A stretch of DNA of 64,000 bases from Aegilops tauschii subsp. strangulata (taxonomy: Eukaryota > Streptophyta > Magnoliopsida > Poales > Poaceae). The notes beneath the pieces were generated by a model that was given only the letters and a program-made list of their open reading frames with translations, was not told where the DNA came from and did no database searches. The stretch spans positions 155,782,627 to 155,846,626 of the forward strand of contig NC_053036.3 of NCBI RefSeq assembly GCF_002575655.3, read 5' to 3'. Positions 23,498 to 35,422 of the stretch are shown in pieces. A program made the translations under genes and the position numbers. Position 1 is the first letter of the stretch, and each line of letters begins with the position of its first letter.

Positions 23498-24824
23498 TCA
23501 AGTAGTGAATCCACCCGGATCCCAAGGTATATCAAAGCCAATTTTAATTAACAATGATTTGGCATTTAGTAGTGAGCACAAAGAAACATATATCATGTAA
23601 TGACGAAGTCTAACTCTCTTCCTATGCATCGGCATGTCATAAAAGAACAATTCATGCACACCTAGTAAAGGCCAATGCATAGTATAAACAGTTTCTTGGA
23701 ATTTTATCTTGTGGGGAAACATAGTTCCTCTCTCATAATAATTGCAAGTAGGAGCAGCAAGCACATGCATATTATATTCATCAAAAATCATCATGTGCAA
23801 CGATAAAAGGCAACCCATCAATATAATCCTTAATAAGGGCAAACTTCTCCGATATAGTGTAGTCGGGAGAATTCAAAAAGATAATAGGACTATCATGCGT
23901 GGGTGCAATAGCAACAATTTCATGTTTAACATAAGGAACTATAGCAAGTTCATCTCCATAAGCATAATTTATATTGGCATCTTGGCCACAAGCATAGCAA
24001 GCATCATCAAAAAGGGATATTTCAAGAGAATCAACGGGATCATAACAATCATCATAGCAATCAGCCTTCGGTAAGCACGAAGGGAAATTAAACAATGTAT
24101 GAGTTGAAGAGTTACTCTCACTAGAAGGTGGGCACGGGTAGCTAATCGGCTCTTCCTCCTTTTGTTCTTCGCTCTCCTCATCATCTTTTTCATCCAATGA
24201 GCTCACAGTTTCATCAATTTCTTCTTCCATAGACTCCTGCAAAATATTAGTCTCTTCTTGGACAGCGGGGTAGTCCTCAATATTTGGTTCAACATAGGCA
24301 TTAGAGGCATAATTATCATAGCAATATTTAAGTATGGCAAAATTTTCAGATTTGTAAAGAGTAGCATCATACGTTTCAATCAAAGAAGCAATTTCATAAG
24401 CACCCTTAAAAGCAACAAATTCTTCAATTTGTTGAACATCATAGTAACTATAAACACCTTTAGCATACGAAGATAAGATTCCATTATCAATAAACTCACA
24501 TTGGTAGGGAAGGTGTTTCTTAGGGTTTTCAAAACAACAAGTAACATCATATATATAACATAAATTCCAAGCATAGCATTGCAAACGATGAATTTGACCC
24601 AGTAAAAGTTTCCCTTTTTCAGATATACGGTGTCGCACATAACAAGCATGCTCATCTAAAGATTTGCCCTCAACTAAGCTAGTTGGGGTTTCAGCACGAG
24701 CACAAAGGGATCGAAGATGATGCAAGTAATAAGCTTCAGGAGTGTGATAGATTTCGAGTGGTTCTTTAACCATTGGTTCAGTAGGTACAACTAATTTTTT
24801 GGGTATTTTGCGTTTCCTACCCAT
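23498..24824 (-). pseudogene. Unknown-function ORF of the non-autonomous element (one frameshift)
   Basis: ATG at 24824 (MGRKRKIPKKLVVPTEP) opens a frame of 347 codons to 23781. An extra T in a T-run near 23785 shifts it. The neighbouring frame then carries on without further defect to 23498 (FDEYNMHVLAAPTCNYYERG onward). The original protein was thus about 440 residues. Visible features are a basic N-terminus, a Tyr/Cys-rich middle (LQCYAWNLCYIYDVTCCF), a strongly acidic stretch around residues 195-225 (EEEIDETVSSLDEKDDEE), and a Tyr/Asp/Cys segment near residue 255. No known domain recognised. It is the only frame of this element, sits between primer site and 3' LTR, and is nearly intact, so it may be needed for packaging or transposition in trans. 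That role is a guess. Confidence 0.7.
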
Positions 24825-24919
24825 AACTAAAGATAGAAAACAGCTAAGAACAGCAAATGAAAATTACTTAGTGATAAAGCAAACAAGCACACACGAGAAT
24901 ATTCACCCCACGCTATTGC

Positions 24920-24937
24920 TCCCCGGCAACGGCGCCA
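24920..24937 (-). promoter_or_regulatory. Primer binding site, tRNA-Asp type
   Basis: On the minus strand it reads TGGCGCCGTTGCCGGGGA, identical to the site at 4615-4632, and starts 11 bp inside the 5' LTR boundary at 24949. Confidence 0.88.
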
Positions 24938-25010
24938 GAAAAAGGTCTTGATAACCCACAAGTATAGGGGATCAATTGTAGCCTCTTTCGATAAGTAAGA
25001 GTGTCGAACC

Positions 25011-26729
25011 TGTTGGGGATCATAGCAGAATTTTAAAATTTCCTACGCATCACCAAGATCCATCTATGGATTATACTAGCAACGAGGGGAAAGGAGTGCA
25101 TCTACATACCCTTGTAGATCACGAGCGGAAGCGTTCAAGTGAACGGGGTTGATGGAGTCGTACTCGCCGTGATCCAAATCACCGATGACCGAGTGCCGAA
25201 CGGACGGCACCTCCGCGTTCAACACACGTACGGAGCAGCGACGTCTCCTCCTTCTTGATCCAGCAAGGGGGAAGGAGACGTTGATGGAGATCCAGCAGCA
25301 CGACGGCGTGGTGGTGGATGTAGCGGGATCTCGGCAGGGCTTCGCCAAGCTTCTGCGAGAGGGAGAGGTGTTGCAGGGGGAGAGGGAGGCGCCAGGGGCT
25401 GTGGTGTTGCTGCCCTCCCTCCCCCCCACTATTTATAGGACCCCTGGAGGGGGGGCGCCGGCCCTGGAACCCATCTACATGGGGGGGCGGCGGCCAAGGG
25501 GGAAGGGGGGTTGGCTTCCCCCCCAAGCCAAGTGGGGCGCCCCCCACCAATAGGGTTTCCAACCCTAGGCGCAGGGGGAGGCCCAAGGGGGGCGCCCCAG
25601 CCCACTAAGGGCTGGTTCCCTTCCCACTTCAGCCCATGGGGCCCTCCGGGATAGGTGGCCCCACCCGGTGGACCCCCGGGACCCTTCCGGTGGTCCCGGT
25701 ACAATACCGATAACCCCCGAAACTTTCCCGGTGGCCGAAACTGGACTTCCTATATATAATTCTTCACCTCCGGACCATTCCGGAACTCCTCGTGACGTCC
25801 GAGATCTCATCCGGGACTCCGAACATCTTTCAGGTTTCCGCATACTCATATCTCTACAACCCTAGCGTCACTGAACCTTAGGTGTGTAGACCCTACGGGT
25901 TCGGGAGACATGCAGACATGACCGAGACGCCTCTCCGGTCAATAACCAACAGCGGGATCTGGATACCCATGTTGGCTCCCACATGTTCCACGATGATCTC
26001 ATCGGATGAACCACGATGTCGAGGATTCAATCAATCCCGTATACAATTCCCTTTGTCAATCGGTATGTTACTTGCCCGAGATTCGATCGTCGGTATCCCA
26101 ATACCTTGTTCAATCTCGTTACCGGCAAGTCTCTTTACTCGTACCGTAATGCATGATCCCATGGCTAACTCCTTAGTCACATTGAACTCATTATGATGAT
26201 GCATTACCGAGTGGGCCCAGAGATACCTCTCCGTCACACGGAGTGACAAATCCCAGTCTCGATCCGTGTCAACCCAACAGACACTTTCAGAGATACCCGT
26301 AGTGCACCTTTATAGTCACCCAGTTACGTTGTGATGTTTGGCACACCCAAAGCACTCCTACGATATCCGGGAGTTACACGATCTCATGGTCTAAGGAAAA
26401 GATACTTGACATTGGAAAAGCTCTAGCAAACGAACTACACGATCTTTGAGCTATGCTTAGGATTGGGTCTTGTCCATCACATCATTCTCCTAATGATGTG
26501 ATCCCGTTATCAATGACATCCAATGTCCATAGTCAGGAAACCATGACTATCTGTTGATCAACGAGCTAGTCAACTAGAGGCTTACTAGGGACACGTTGTG
26601 GTCTATGTATTCACACATGTATTACGATTTCCGGATAACACAATTATAGCATGAACAATAGACAATTATCATGAACAAAGAAATATAATAATAACCATTT
26701 ATTATTGCCTCTAGGGCATATTTCCAACA
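25011..26729 (-). repeat. 3' LTR of copia element
   Basis: 1719 bp, matched by 32031-33753. Differences seen include A/G at 25023, T/G near 25073 and CA/GT in the AGATCACGAG/AGATCGTGAG segment. Confidence 0.93.
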
Positions 26730-26741
26730 GTCTCCCACTTG
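26730..26741 (-). promoter_or_regulatory. Polypurine tract of copia element
   Basis: On the minus strand AAGTGGGAGAC lies directly before the 3' LTR, the typical plus-strand primer of this group. Confidence 0.7.
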
Positions 26742-26761
26742 CACTAGAGTCAATAATCTAG

Positions 26762-29700
26762 TTACATTGTGATGAATCGAACACCCATAGCGTCCTGGTG
26801 TTGATCATGTTTTGCTCTAGGGAGAGGTTTAGTCAACGGATCTGCTACATTCAGGTCCGTATGTACTTTACAAATATCTATGTCTCCATTTTGAACACTT
26901 TCACGAATGGAGTTGAAGCGACGCTTGATATGCCTAGTCTTCCTGTGAAACCTGGGCTCCTTGGCAAGGGCAATAGCTCCAGTGTTGTCACAGAAGAGAG
27001 TCATCGGGCCCGACGCATTGGGAATCACCCCTAGGTCGGTAATGAACTCCTTCATCCAGACTGCTTCCTGTGTTGCCTCTGAGGCCGCCATGTACTATGT
27101 AGATCCCGCCACGACGCTTTGCTTGCAACTGCACCAGCTTACTGCTCCTCCATTCAAAATATACACGTATCCGGTTTGTGACTTCGAGTCATACAGATCT
27201 GTGTCGAAGCTAGCGTCGACGTAACCCTTTACGACGAGCTCTTCGTCACCTCCATAAACGAGAAACATATCCTTAGTCCTCTTCAGGTACTTCAGGATAT
27301 TCTTGACCGCTGTCCAGTGTTCCATGCCGGGATTACTTTGGTACCTTCCTACCAAACTTACGGCAAGGTTTACATCAGGTCTGGTACACAGCATGGCATA
27401 CATAATAGACCCTATGGCTGAGGCATAGGGGATGACACTCATCTTTTCTCTATCTTCTGCCGTGGTCGGGCATTGAGCCATGCTCAATTGCATACCTTGC
27501 AATACAGGCAAGAACCCCTTCTTGGACTGATCCATATTGAACTTCTTCAATATCTTGTCAAGGTATGTACTCTGTGAAAGACCAATGAGGCGTCTTGATC
27601 TATCTCTATAGATCTTGATGCCTAATATATAAGCAGCTTCTCCAGGGTCCTTCATTGAAAAACACTTATTCAAATAGGCCTTTATACTTTCCAAGAATTC
27701 TATATCATTTCCCATCAATAGTATGTCATCCACATATAATATGAGAAATGCTACAGAGCTCCCACTCACTTTCTTGTAAACACAGGCTTCTCCATAAGTC
27801 TGTGTAAACCCAAACGCTTTGATCATCTCATCAAAGCGAATGTTCCAACTCCGAGATGCTTGCACCAGCCCATAGATTGAGCGCTGGAGCTTGCATACTT
27901 TGTTAGCATTCTTAGGATCGACAAAACCTTCCGGCTGCATCATATACAATTCTTCCTTAAGAGAGCCGTTAAGGAATGCCGTTTTGACGTCCATTTGCCA
28001 TATCTCATAATCATAGAATGCGGCAATTGCTAACATGATTCAGACGGACTTCAGCTTCGCTACGGGTGAGAATGTCTCATCGTAGTCAACCCCTCGAACT
28101 TGTCGATAACCCTTGGCGACAAGTCGAGCCTTATAGATGGTCACATTACCATCCGCGTCTGTCTTCTTCTTAAAGATCCATTTATTTTCTATGGCTCGCC
28201 GATCATCGGGCAAGTCAGTCAAAGTCCATACTTCGTTTTCATACATGGATCCTATCTCGGATTTCATGGCTTCTAGCCATTTGTCAGAATCTGGGCCCGC
28301 CATCGCTTCTTCATAGTTCGAAGGTTCACCGTTGTCTAACAACATAATTTCCAGGACAGGGTTGCCGTACCACTCTGGTGCGGAACGTGTCCTTGTGGAC
28401 CTACGAAGTTCAGCAGTAACTTGATCCGAAGCTTCATGATCATCATCATTAACTTCCTCCCCAGTCGGTGTAGGCACCACAGGAACATCTTCCCGCACTG
28501 CGCTACTTTCTGGTTCGGAAGGGGTGACTATCACCTCATCAAGTTCCACTTTCCTCCCACTCAATTCTTTTGAGAGAAACTCTTTCTCCAGAAAGGACCC
28601 ATTTTTGGCAACAAAGATCTTGCCTTCGGATCTGAGGTAGAAGGTATACCCAATGGTTTCCTTAGGGTATCCTATGAAGACGCATTTCTCCGACTTGGGT
28701 TCGAGCTTTTCAGGTTGAAGTTTCTTGACATAAGCATCGCATCCCCAAACTTTTAGAAACGACAGCTTAGGTTTCTTCCCAAACCATAATTCATACGGTG
28801 TCGTCTCAACGGATTTCGACGGAGCCTTGTTTAAAGTGAATGCAGCTGTCTCTAGAGCGTATCCCCAAAATGATAGCGGTAAATCGGTAAGAGACATCAT
28901 AGATCGCACCATATCTAATAGAGTGCGATTACGACGTTCGGACACACCATTTCGCTGAGGTGTTCCAGGCGGCGTGAGTTGTGAAACGATTCCACATTTC
29001 CTTAAGTGCGTACCAAATTCGTGACTTAAATATTCTCCTCCATGATCTGATCGTAAGAACTTTATTTTCGTGTCACGTTGATTCTCAACCTCACTCTGAA
29101 ATTCCTTGAACTTTTCAAAGGTTTCAGACTTGTGTTTCATTAGGTAGACATACCCATATCTACTTAAATCATCAGTGAGAGTGAGAACATAACGATAGCC
29201 ACCGCGAGCCTCAACACTCATTGGACCGCACACATCAGTATGTATGATTTCCAATAAGTTGGTTGCTTGCTCCATTGTTCCGGAGAACGGAGTCTTGGTC
29301 ATCTTACCCATGAGGGATGGTTCGCACGTGTCAAATGATTCGTAATCAAGAGACTCCAAAAGTCCATCTGCATGGAGCTTCTTCATGCGTATGACACCAA
29401 TGTGACCAAGGCGGCAGTGCCACAAGTATGTGGGACTATCGTTATCAACTTTACATCTTTTGGTATTCACACTATGAATATGTGTAACATCACGTTCGAG
29501 ATTCATCAAGAATAAACCATTGACCAGCGGGGCATGACCATAAAACATATCTCTCATATAAATAGAACAACCATTATTCTCGGATTTAAATGAGTAGCCA
29601 TCTCGAATTAAACAAGATCCAGATACAATGTTCATGCTCAAAGCTGGCACTAAATAACAATTATTGAGGTTTAAAACTAATCCCGTAGGTAAATGCAGAG

Positions 29701-30733
29701 GTAGCGTGCCGACGGCGATCACATCGACCTTGGAACCATTCCCGACGAGCATCGTCACCTCGTCCTTCGCCAGTCTCCGCTTATTCCGCAGCTCCTGTTT
29801 TGAGTTACAAATATGAGCAACCGCACCGGTATCAAATACCCAGGAGCTACTACGAGTACTGGTAAGGTACACATCAATTACATGTATATCACATATACCT
29901 TTGGTGTTGCCGGCCTTCTTGTCCGCTAAGTATTTGGGGCAGTTCCGCTTCCAGTGACCACTTCCCTTGCAATAAAAGCACTCAGTCTCAGGCTTGGGTC
30001 CATTCCTTGGCTTCTTCCCGGCAATTGGTTTACCGGGCGCGGCAACTCCCTTGCCGTCCTTCTTGAAGTTCTTCTTGCCCTTGCCTTTCTTGAACTTAGT
30101 GGTTTTATTCACCATGAACACTTGATGTTCCTTTTTGATCTCCACCTCCGCTGATTTCAGCATTGAATATACCTCAGGAATGGTCTTTTCCATCCCCTGC
30201 ATATTGAAGTTCATCACAAAGCTCTTGTAGCTTGGTGGAAGCGACTGAAGGATTCTGTCAATGACCACGTCATCCGGGAGATTAACTCCCAGCTGAGTCA
30301 AGCGGTTGTGCAACCCAGACATTTTGAGTATGTGCTCACTGACAGAACTGTTTTCCTCCATCTTACAACTGAAGAACTTGTCGGAGACTTCATATCTCTC
30401 GACCCGGGCATGAGCTTGGAAAACCATTTTCAGCTCTTCGAACATCTCATATGCTCCGTGTTGCTCAAAACGCTTTTGGAGCCCCGGTTCTAAGCTGTAA
30501 AGCATGCCGCACTGAACGAGGGAGTAATCATCAGCACGCTGCTGCCAAGCATTCATAACGTCTTGGTTCTCTGGGATGGGTGCGTCACCTAGCGGTGCTT
30601 CTAGGACATAATCTTTCTTGGCAGCTATGAGGATGATCCTCAGGTTCCGGACCCAGTCCGTATAGTTGCTGCCATCATCTTTCAGCTTGGTTTTCTCTAG
30701 GAACGCGTTGAAGTTGAGGGCAACGTGGGCCAT
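26762..30733 (-). pseudogene. copia gag-pol polyprotein, broken by two stops and a deletion
   Basis: From ATG 30733 (MAHVALNFNAFLEKTK): Gag with zinc knuckle CFYCKGSGHWKRNC (about residues 251-264); protease WVFDTGAVAH (about 297); integrase zinc region WHCRLGH...CEPS; integrase core HTDVCGP, RSDHGGEY and SERRNRTLL; then reverse transcriptase with MDVKTAFLNG and YVDDI; RNase H with YVDASFD and CDNTGAI. Defects: the second zinc Cys is Ser (CEPS where CEPC is usual). TGA at 28037-28039 replaces a probable Arg codon (CGA to TGA) inside reverse transcriptase. At 27092-27094 a TAG stands where about three codons, including the TEAE motif with a catalytic RNase H Glu, are missing. All three parts are otherwise in one frame. 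Reverse transcriptase is cut off, so the copy cannot move alone. A few defects in an otherwise long frame fit recent insertion. Confidence 0.92.
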
Positions 30734-32030
30734 TTGATCTACAAGACATATTGTAAAGATTTTAGACTAAGTTCATGATAATTAAGTTCATCTAAACAAA
30801 TTATTCAATGAACTCCCACTCAGACAGACATCCCTCCAGTCATCTAAGTGAAACATGATCCGAGTCAACTAGGCCGTGTCCGATCATCACGTGAGACGGA
30901 CTAGTCAAACATCGGTGAACATCTTCATGTTGATCGTATCTTCTATACGACTCATGCTCGACCTTTCGGTCTTCCGTGTTCCGAGGCCATGTTTGTACAT
31001 GCTAGGCTCGTCAAGTCAACCTAAGTGTATTGCGTGTGTTCTGAGGCCATGTCTGTACATGCTAGGCTCGTCAACACCCGTTGTATGCGAACGTTAGAAT
31101 CTATCACACCCGATCATCACGTGGTGCTTCGAAACAACGAACCTTCGCAATAGTGCACAGTTAGGGGGAACACTTGCTTGAAATTATTATAAGGGATCAT
31201 CTTATTTACTACCGTCGTACTAAGCAAATAAGAAGCAAAACATGATAAACATCACATGCAATCAAATAGTAACATGATATGGCCAATATCATTTTGCTCC
31301 TTTGATCTCCATCTTCGGGGCGCCATGATCATCTTCGTCACCGGCATGACACCATGATCTCCATCATCGTGTCTCCATGAAGTTGTCACGCCAACGATTA
31401 CTTCTACTTCTATGGCTAACGCGTTTAGCAATAAAGTAAAGTAATTTACATGGCGTTATTCAATGACACGCAGGTCATACAAAAAATAAAGACAACTCCT
31501 ATGGCTCCTGCCGGTTGTCATACTCATCGACATGCAAGTCGTGATTCCTATTACAAGAATATGATCAATCTCATACATCACATATATCATTCATCACATC
31601 TTCTGGCCATATCACATCACAAGGCACATGCTGCAAAAACAAGTTAGACGTCCTCTAATCGTTGTTGCAAGTTTTTTACGTGGCCTCTATAGGTTTCTAG
31701 CAAGAACGTTTCTTACCTACGTAAAACCACAACGTGATATGCCAATTTCTATTTACCCATCATAAGGACCCTTTTCATCGAATCCGATCCGACTAAAGTG
31801 GGAGAGACAGACACCCGCTAGCCACCTTATGCAACTAGTGCATGTCAGTCGGTGGAACCTGTCTCACGTAATCATACGTGTAAGGTCAGTCCGGGCCGCT
31901 TCATCCCACAATGCCGCCGAATCAAGATAAGACTAGTAGCGGCAAGTAAATTGACATGATCTACGCCCACAACTGCTTTGTGTTCTACTCGTGCATAGTA
32001 ACTACGCATAAACCTGGCTCATGATGCCAC
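30734..32030 (-). other. Leader and primer site of copia element
   Basis: About 1.3 kb of untranslated leader. It contains a 60-bp direct duplication (units starting near 30976 and 31036, sharing GAGGCCATGT.TGTACATG). Next to the 5' LTR, on the minus strand, TGGCATCATGAGCCAGG (about 32012-32028) resembles the initiator tRNA-Met primer site. Confidence 0.7.
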
Positions 32031-33753
32031 TGTTGGGGATCGTAGCAGAATTTTAAAATTTCCTACGCATCACCAAGATCCATCTATGGAGTATACTAGC
32101 AACGAGGGGAAAGGAGTGCATCTACATACCCTTGTAGATCGTGAGCGGAAGCGTTCAAGTGAACGGGGTTGATGGAGTCGTACTCGCCGTGATCCAAATC
32201 ACCGATGACCGAGTGCCGAATGGACGGCACCTCCGCGTTCAACACACGTACGGAGCAGCGACGTCTCCTCCTTCTTGATCCAGCAAGGGGGAAGGAGAGG
32301 TTGATGGAGATCCAGCAGCACGACGGCGTGGTGGTGGATGTAGCGGGATCTCGGCAGGGCTTCGCCAAGCTTCTGCGAGAGGGAGAGGTGTTGCAGGGGG
32401 AGAGGGAGGCGCCAGGGGCTGTGGTGTTGCTGCCCTCCCCCCCCCCCCACTATTTATAGGACCCTGGAGGGGGGGCGCCGGGCCTGGAACCCATCTACGT
32501 GGGGGGCGGCGACCAAGGGGGAAGGGGGGGTTGGCTTCCCCCCCAAGCCAAGTGGGGCGCCCCCCCCCACCCCTAGGGTTTCCAACCCTAGGCGCAGGGG
32601 GAGGCCCAAGGGGGGGCGCCCCAGCCCACTAAGGGCTGGTTCCCTTCCCACTTCAGCCCATGGGGCTCTCCGGGATAGGTGGCCCCACCCGGTGGACCCC
32701 CGGGACCCTTCCGGTGGTCCCGGTACAATACCGATAACCCCCAAAACATTCCCGGTGGCCGAAACTGGACTTCCTATATATAATTCTTCACCTCCGGACC
32801 ATTCCGGAACTCCTCGTGACGTCCGAGATCTCATCCTGGACTCCGAACATCTTTCGGGTTTCCGCATACTCATATCTCTACAACCCTAGCGTCACCGAAC
32901 CTTAAGTGTGTAGACCCTACGGGTTCGGGAGACATGCAGACATGACCGAGACGCCTCTCCGGTCAATAACCAACAGCGGGATCTGGATACCCATGTTGGC
33001 TCCCACATGTTCCATGATGATCTCATCGGATGAACCACGATGTCGAGGATTCAATCAATCCCGTATACAATTCCCTTTGTCAATCGGTATGTTACTTGCC
33101 CGAGATTCGATCGTCGGTATCCCAATACCTTGTTCAATCTCGTTACCGGCAAGTCTCTTTACTCGTACCGTAATGCATGATCCCGTGGCTAACTCCTTAG
33201 TCACATTGAGCTCATTATGATGATGCATTACCGAGTGGGCCCAGAGATACCTCTCCGTCATACGGAGTGACAAATCCCAGTCTCGATCCGTGTCAACCCA
33301 ACAGACACTTTCAGAGATACCCGTAGTGCACCTTTATAGTCACCCAGTTACGTTGTGACGTTTGGCACACCCAAAGCACTCCTACGATATCCGGGAGTTA
33401 CACGATCTCATGGTCTAAGGAAAAGATACTTGACATTGGAAAAGCTCTAGCAAACGAACTACACGATCTTTGAGCTATGCTTAGGATTGGGTCTTGTCCA
33501 TCACATCATTCTCCTAATGATGTGATCCCGTTATCAATGACATCTAATGTCCATAGTCAGGAAACCATGACTATCTGTTGATCAACGAGCTAGTCAACTA
33601 GAGGCTTACTAGGGACACGTTGTGGTCTATGTATTCACACATGTATTACGATTTCCGGATAACACAATTATAGCATGAACAATAGACAATTATCATGAAC
33701 AAAGAAATATAATAATAACCATTTATTATTGCCTCTAGGGCATATTTCCAACA
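32031..33753 (-). repeat. 5' LTR of copia element
   Basis: 1723 bp, same ends as the other copy, with longer C and G runs near 32440 and 32560. Confidence 0.93.
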
Positions 33754-35410
33754 GAACCCAACAAGGAGCTAGAGGTAGAACAAATATTCCCTCAAGTTCT
33801 ATCGACCACCGATACAACTCTACGCACGCTTGATGTTCGCTTTACCGGAAACAAGTATGAAACTAGAAGTACTTTGTAGGTGGTATTGGATAGGTTTGCA
33901 AGAATATAAAGAGCACGTAAATAAAAAGTAGGGGCTGTTTAGGTAAAGAAGCAATAAAGTAAATATAGCGAGTGTGGAAAAGTGGTGGTAGGAGTTGTGA
34001 AATTGTCCCTAAGCAATTGACTACTTTACTAGACCGATAGCAAGTATTATGTGGGAGAGGCCACTGCTAGCATGTCATCCCTTACTTGGAATTCTATGCA
34101 CTTATGATTGGAACTATTAGCAAGCATCCGCAACTACTAACGTTCATTAAGGTAAACCCAACCATAGCATTAAGATAAATTGGTCCCCCATCAATCCCGT
34201 ATGCATCAATTTCTATGCTAGGTTGAAGCATCTGTCACTCTTGTCGTCCAATACATAGTCCTATCAACATACAACTAACCCTATGGTGTGATCCACGCGC
34301 GCGCTCATATGATGGGCACCAAAGGTCAGCAACATAACCACAAGCAAATTAAATCAATCATAGCAATTCGTCAACCACCGATAGGACAACGAAAATCTAC
34401 TCAGACATCATAGGATGGCAACACATCATTGGATAATAATATGAAGCATAAAGCACCATGTTCAAGTAGAGGGTACAGCGGGTTGCGGGAGAGTGGACCG
34501 CTGTAGATAGAGGGGGGAAGGTGATGGAGATGTTGGTGAAGATGGCGGAGGTGTTGGTGAAGATCGCGGTGATGATGATGGTGGCCACGGCAGCGTTCCG
34601 GCGCCACCGGAGGAGAGGGGGAGAGGGGCCCCCTTCTTCCTCTTCTTCCTTGACCTCCTCCCTAGATGGGAGAAGGGTTTCCCCTCTGGTCCTTGGCCTC
34701 CATGGCATGGGAGGGGCGAGAGCCCCTCCGAGATTGGATCTGTCTCTCTGTCTCTCTCTGTTTCTGTGTTCTTTTTTGCTGCCCTTTCACTGTTTCGTAT
34801 ATATATGGAGATCCGTAACTCCGATTGGACTGAAACCTTCCCCGTGATTTTTTCCGAAAATTAGCTTTCTTGCGGCCGAAGAAGGGCATCAACCGCCTTA
34901 CGGGTGGCCCACGAGGGTCAGTGGCGCGCCCCCCTGCCTCGTGGCCACCTCAGGCACCGTCTCGCGTGGATTTTTCTTCCGGAATTCTCCAAATATTCCA
35001 AAAATATTCTCCGTCCGTTTTTATCCCGTTTGGATTCCGTTTGATATGGGGTTTCTGTGAAACATAAAACATGCAACAAATAGGAACTGGCACTGGGCAC
35101 TGGATCAATAAGTTAGTCCCAAAAATAATATAAAAAGTTGCCAAAAGTATATTAAAGTTGCATAATATTGGCATGGAACAATCAAAAATTATAGATACGA
35201 CGGAGACGTATCAGCGGTTTTACCGGTCCACGGCGGTTCAACGTCGGCGAGAAATCCGGCGGCGGCGGGCGTCGACGCCGTCGGCTCCGGCGGCTGCGGG
35301 GCGTGCGCGGGCGGCGGTTGAGGCGGCGCGGTGGCAAAGTGCGGCAGCGGCGGCGGCGGTGCAGCAGCGGCGCGAGTGCGGTTCGTGAGGCGAGACGGGG
35401 CTCGGGGTTC

Positions 35411-35422
35411 AGCTTATAAAGG
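35411..35422 (-). promoter_or_regulatory. TATA-like box in the large solo LTR
   Basis: On the minus strand CCTTTATAAGC is followed downstream by a very GC-rich stretch (35220-35400), a plausible LTR core promoter. The position agrees with the minus orientation of this LTR. Confidence 0.4.

Larger units (their letters stand above)
25011..33753 (-). mobile_element. Ty1/copia element of Angela/BARE type, full-length but defective
   Basis: Near-identical LTRs of 1719 and 1723 bp begin TGTTGGAAATATGCCC and end ATCCCCAACA-like in element orientation. TSD GAACC lies at 25006-25010 and 33754-33758. Primer site, 1.3-kb leader, one gag-pol frame and purine tract are in standard order. The order protease, integrase, reverse transcriptase, RNase H is diagnostic of Ty1/copia. 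LTR ends recall the Angela/WIS/BARE group. About a dozen substitutions between the LTRs were noticed by eye, so it is among the younger insertions here. Confidence 0.93.
18921..35213 (-). mobile_element. Non-autonomous gypsy-like LTR element with one unknown ORF
   Basis: Its LTRs start TGATACGTCTCCGTCG and end GTGGGTTATCA in element orientation. They lie at 18921-20466 and 24949-35213 (the latter split by copia). TSD GCGGT occurs at 18916-18920 and 35214-35218. The interior of about 4.5 kb has a tRNA-Asp primer site, a purine tract and one ORF but no gag, protease or polymerase motifs. The first 20 or so bases of the LTR, the last 20 or so, and the primer site equal those of the Athila-type element at 3221, so both probably use the same supplied enzymes. 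Confidence 0.85.
24949..35213 (-). repeat. 5' LTR of the non-autonomous element, split by copia
   Basis: Pieces 24949-25010 and 33759-35213 (about 1517 bp) together match the LTR at 18921-20466. The five bases GAACC are duplicated at the copia junctions. Confidence 0.9.

Noticed and set aside
25076..25849. Arg/Pro/Gly-rich frames in copia LTRs
   Set aside because: They occur equally in both LTRs (25011-26729 and 32031-33753) and belong to LTR sequence, not genes.
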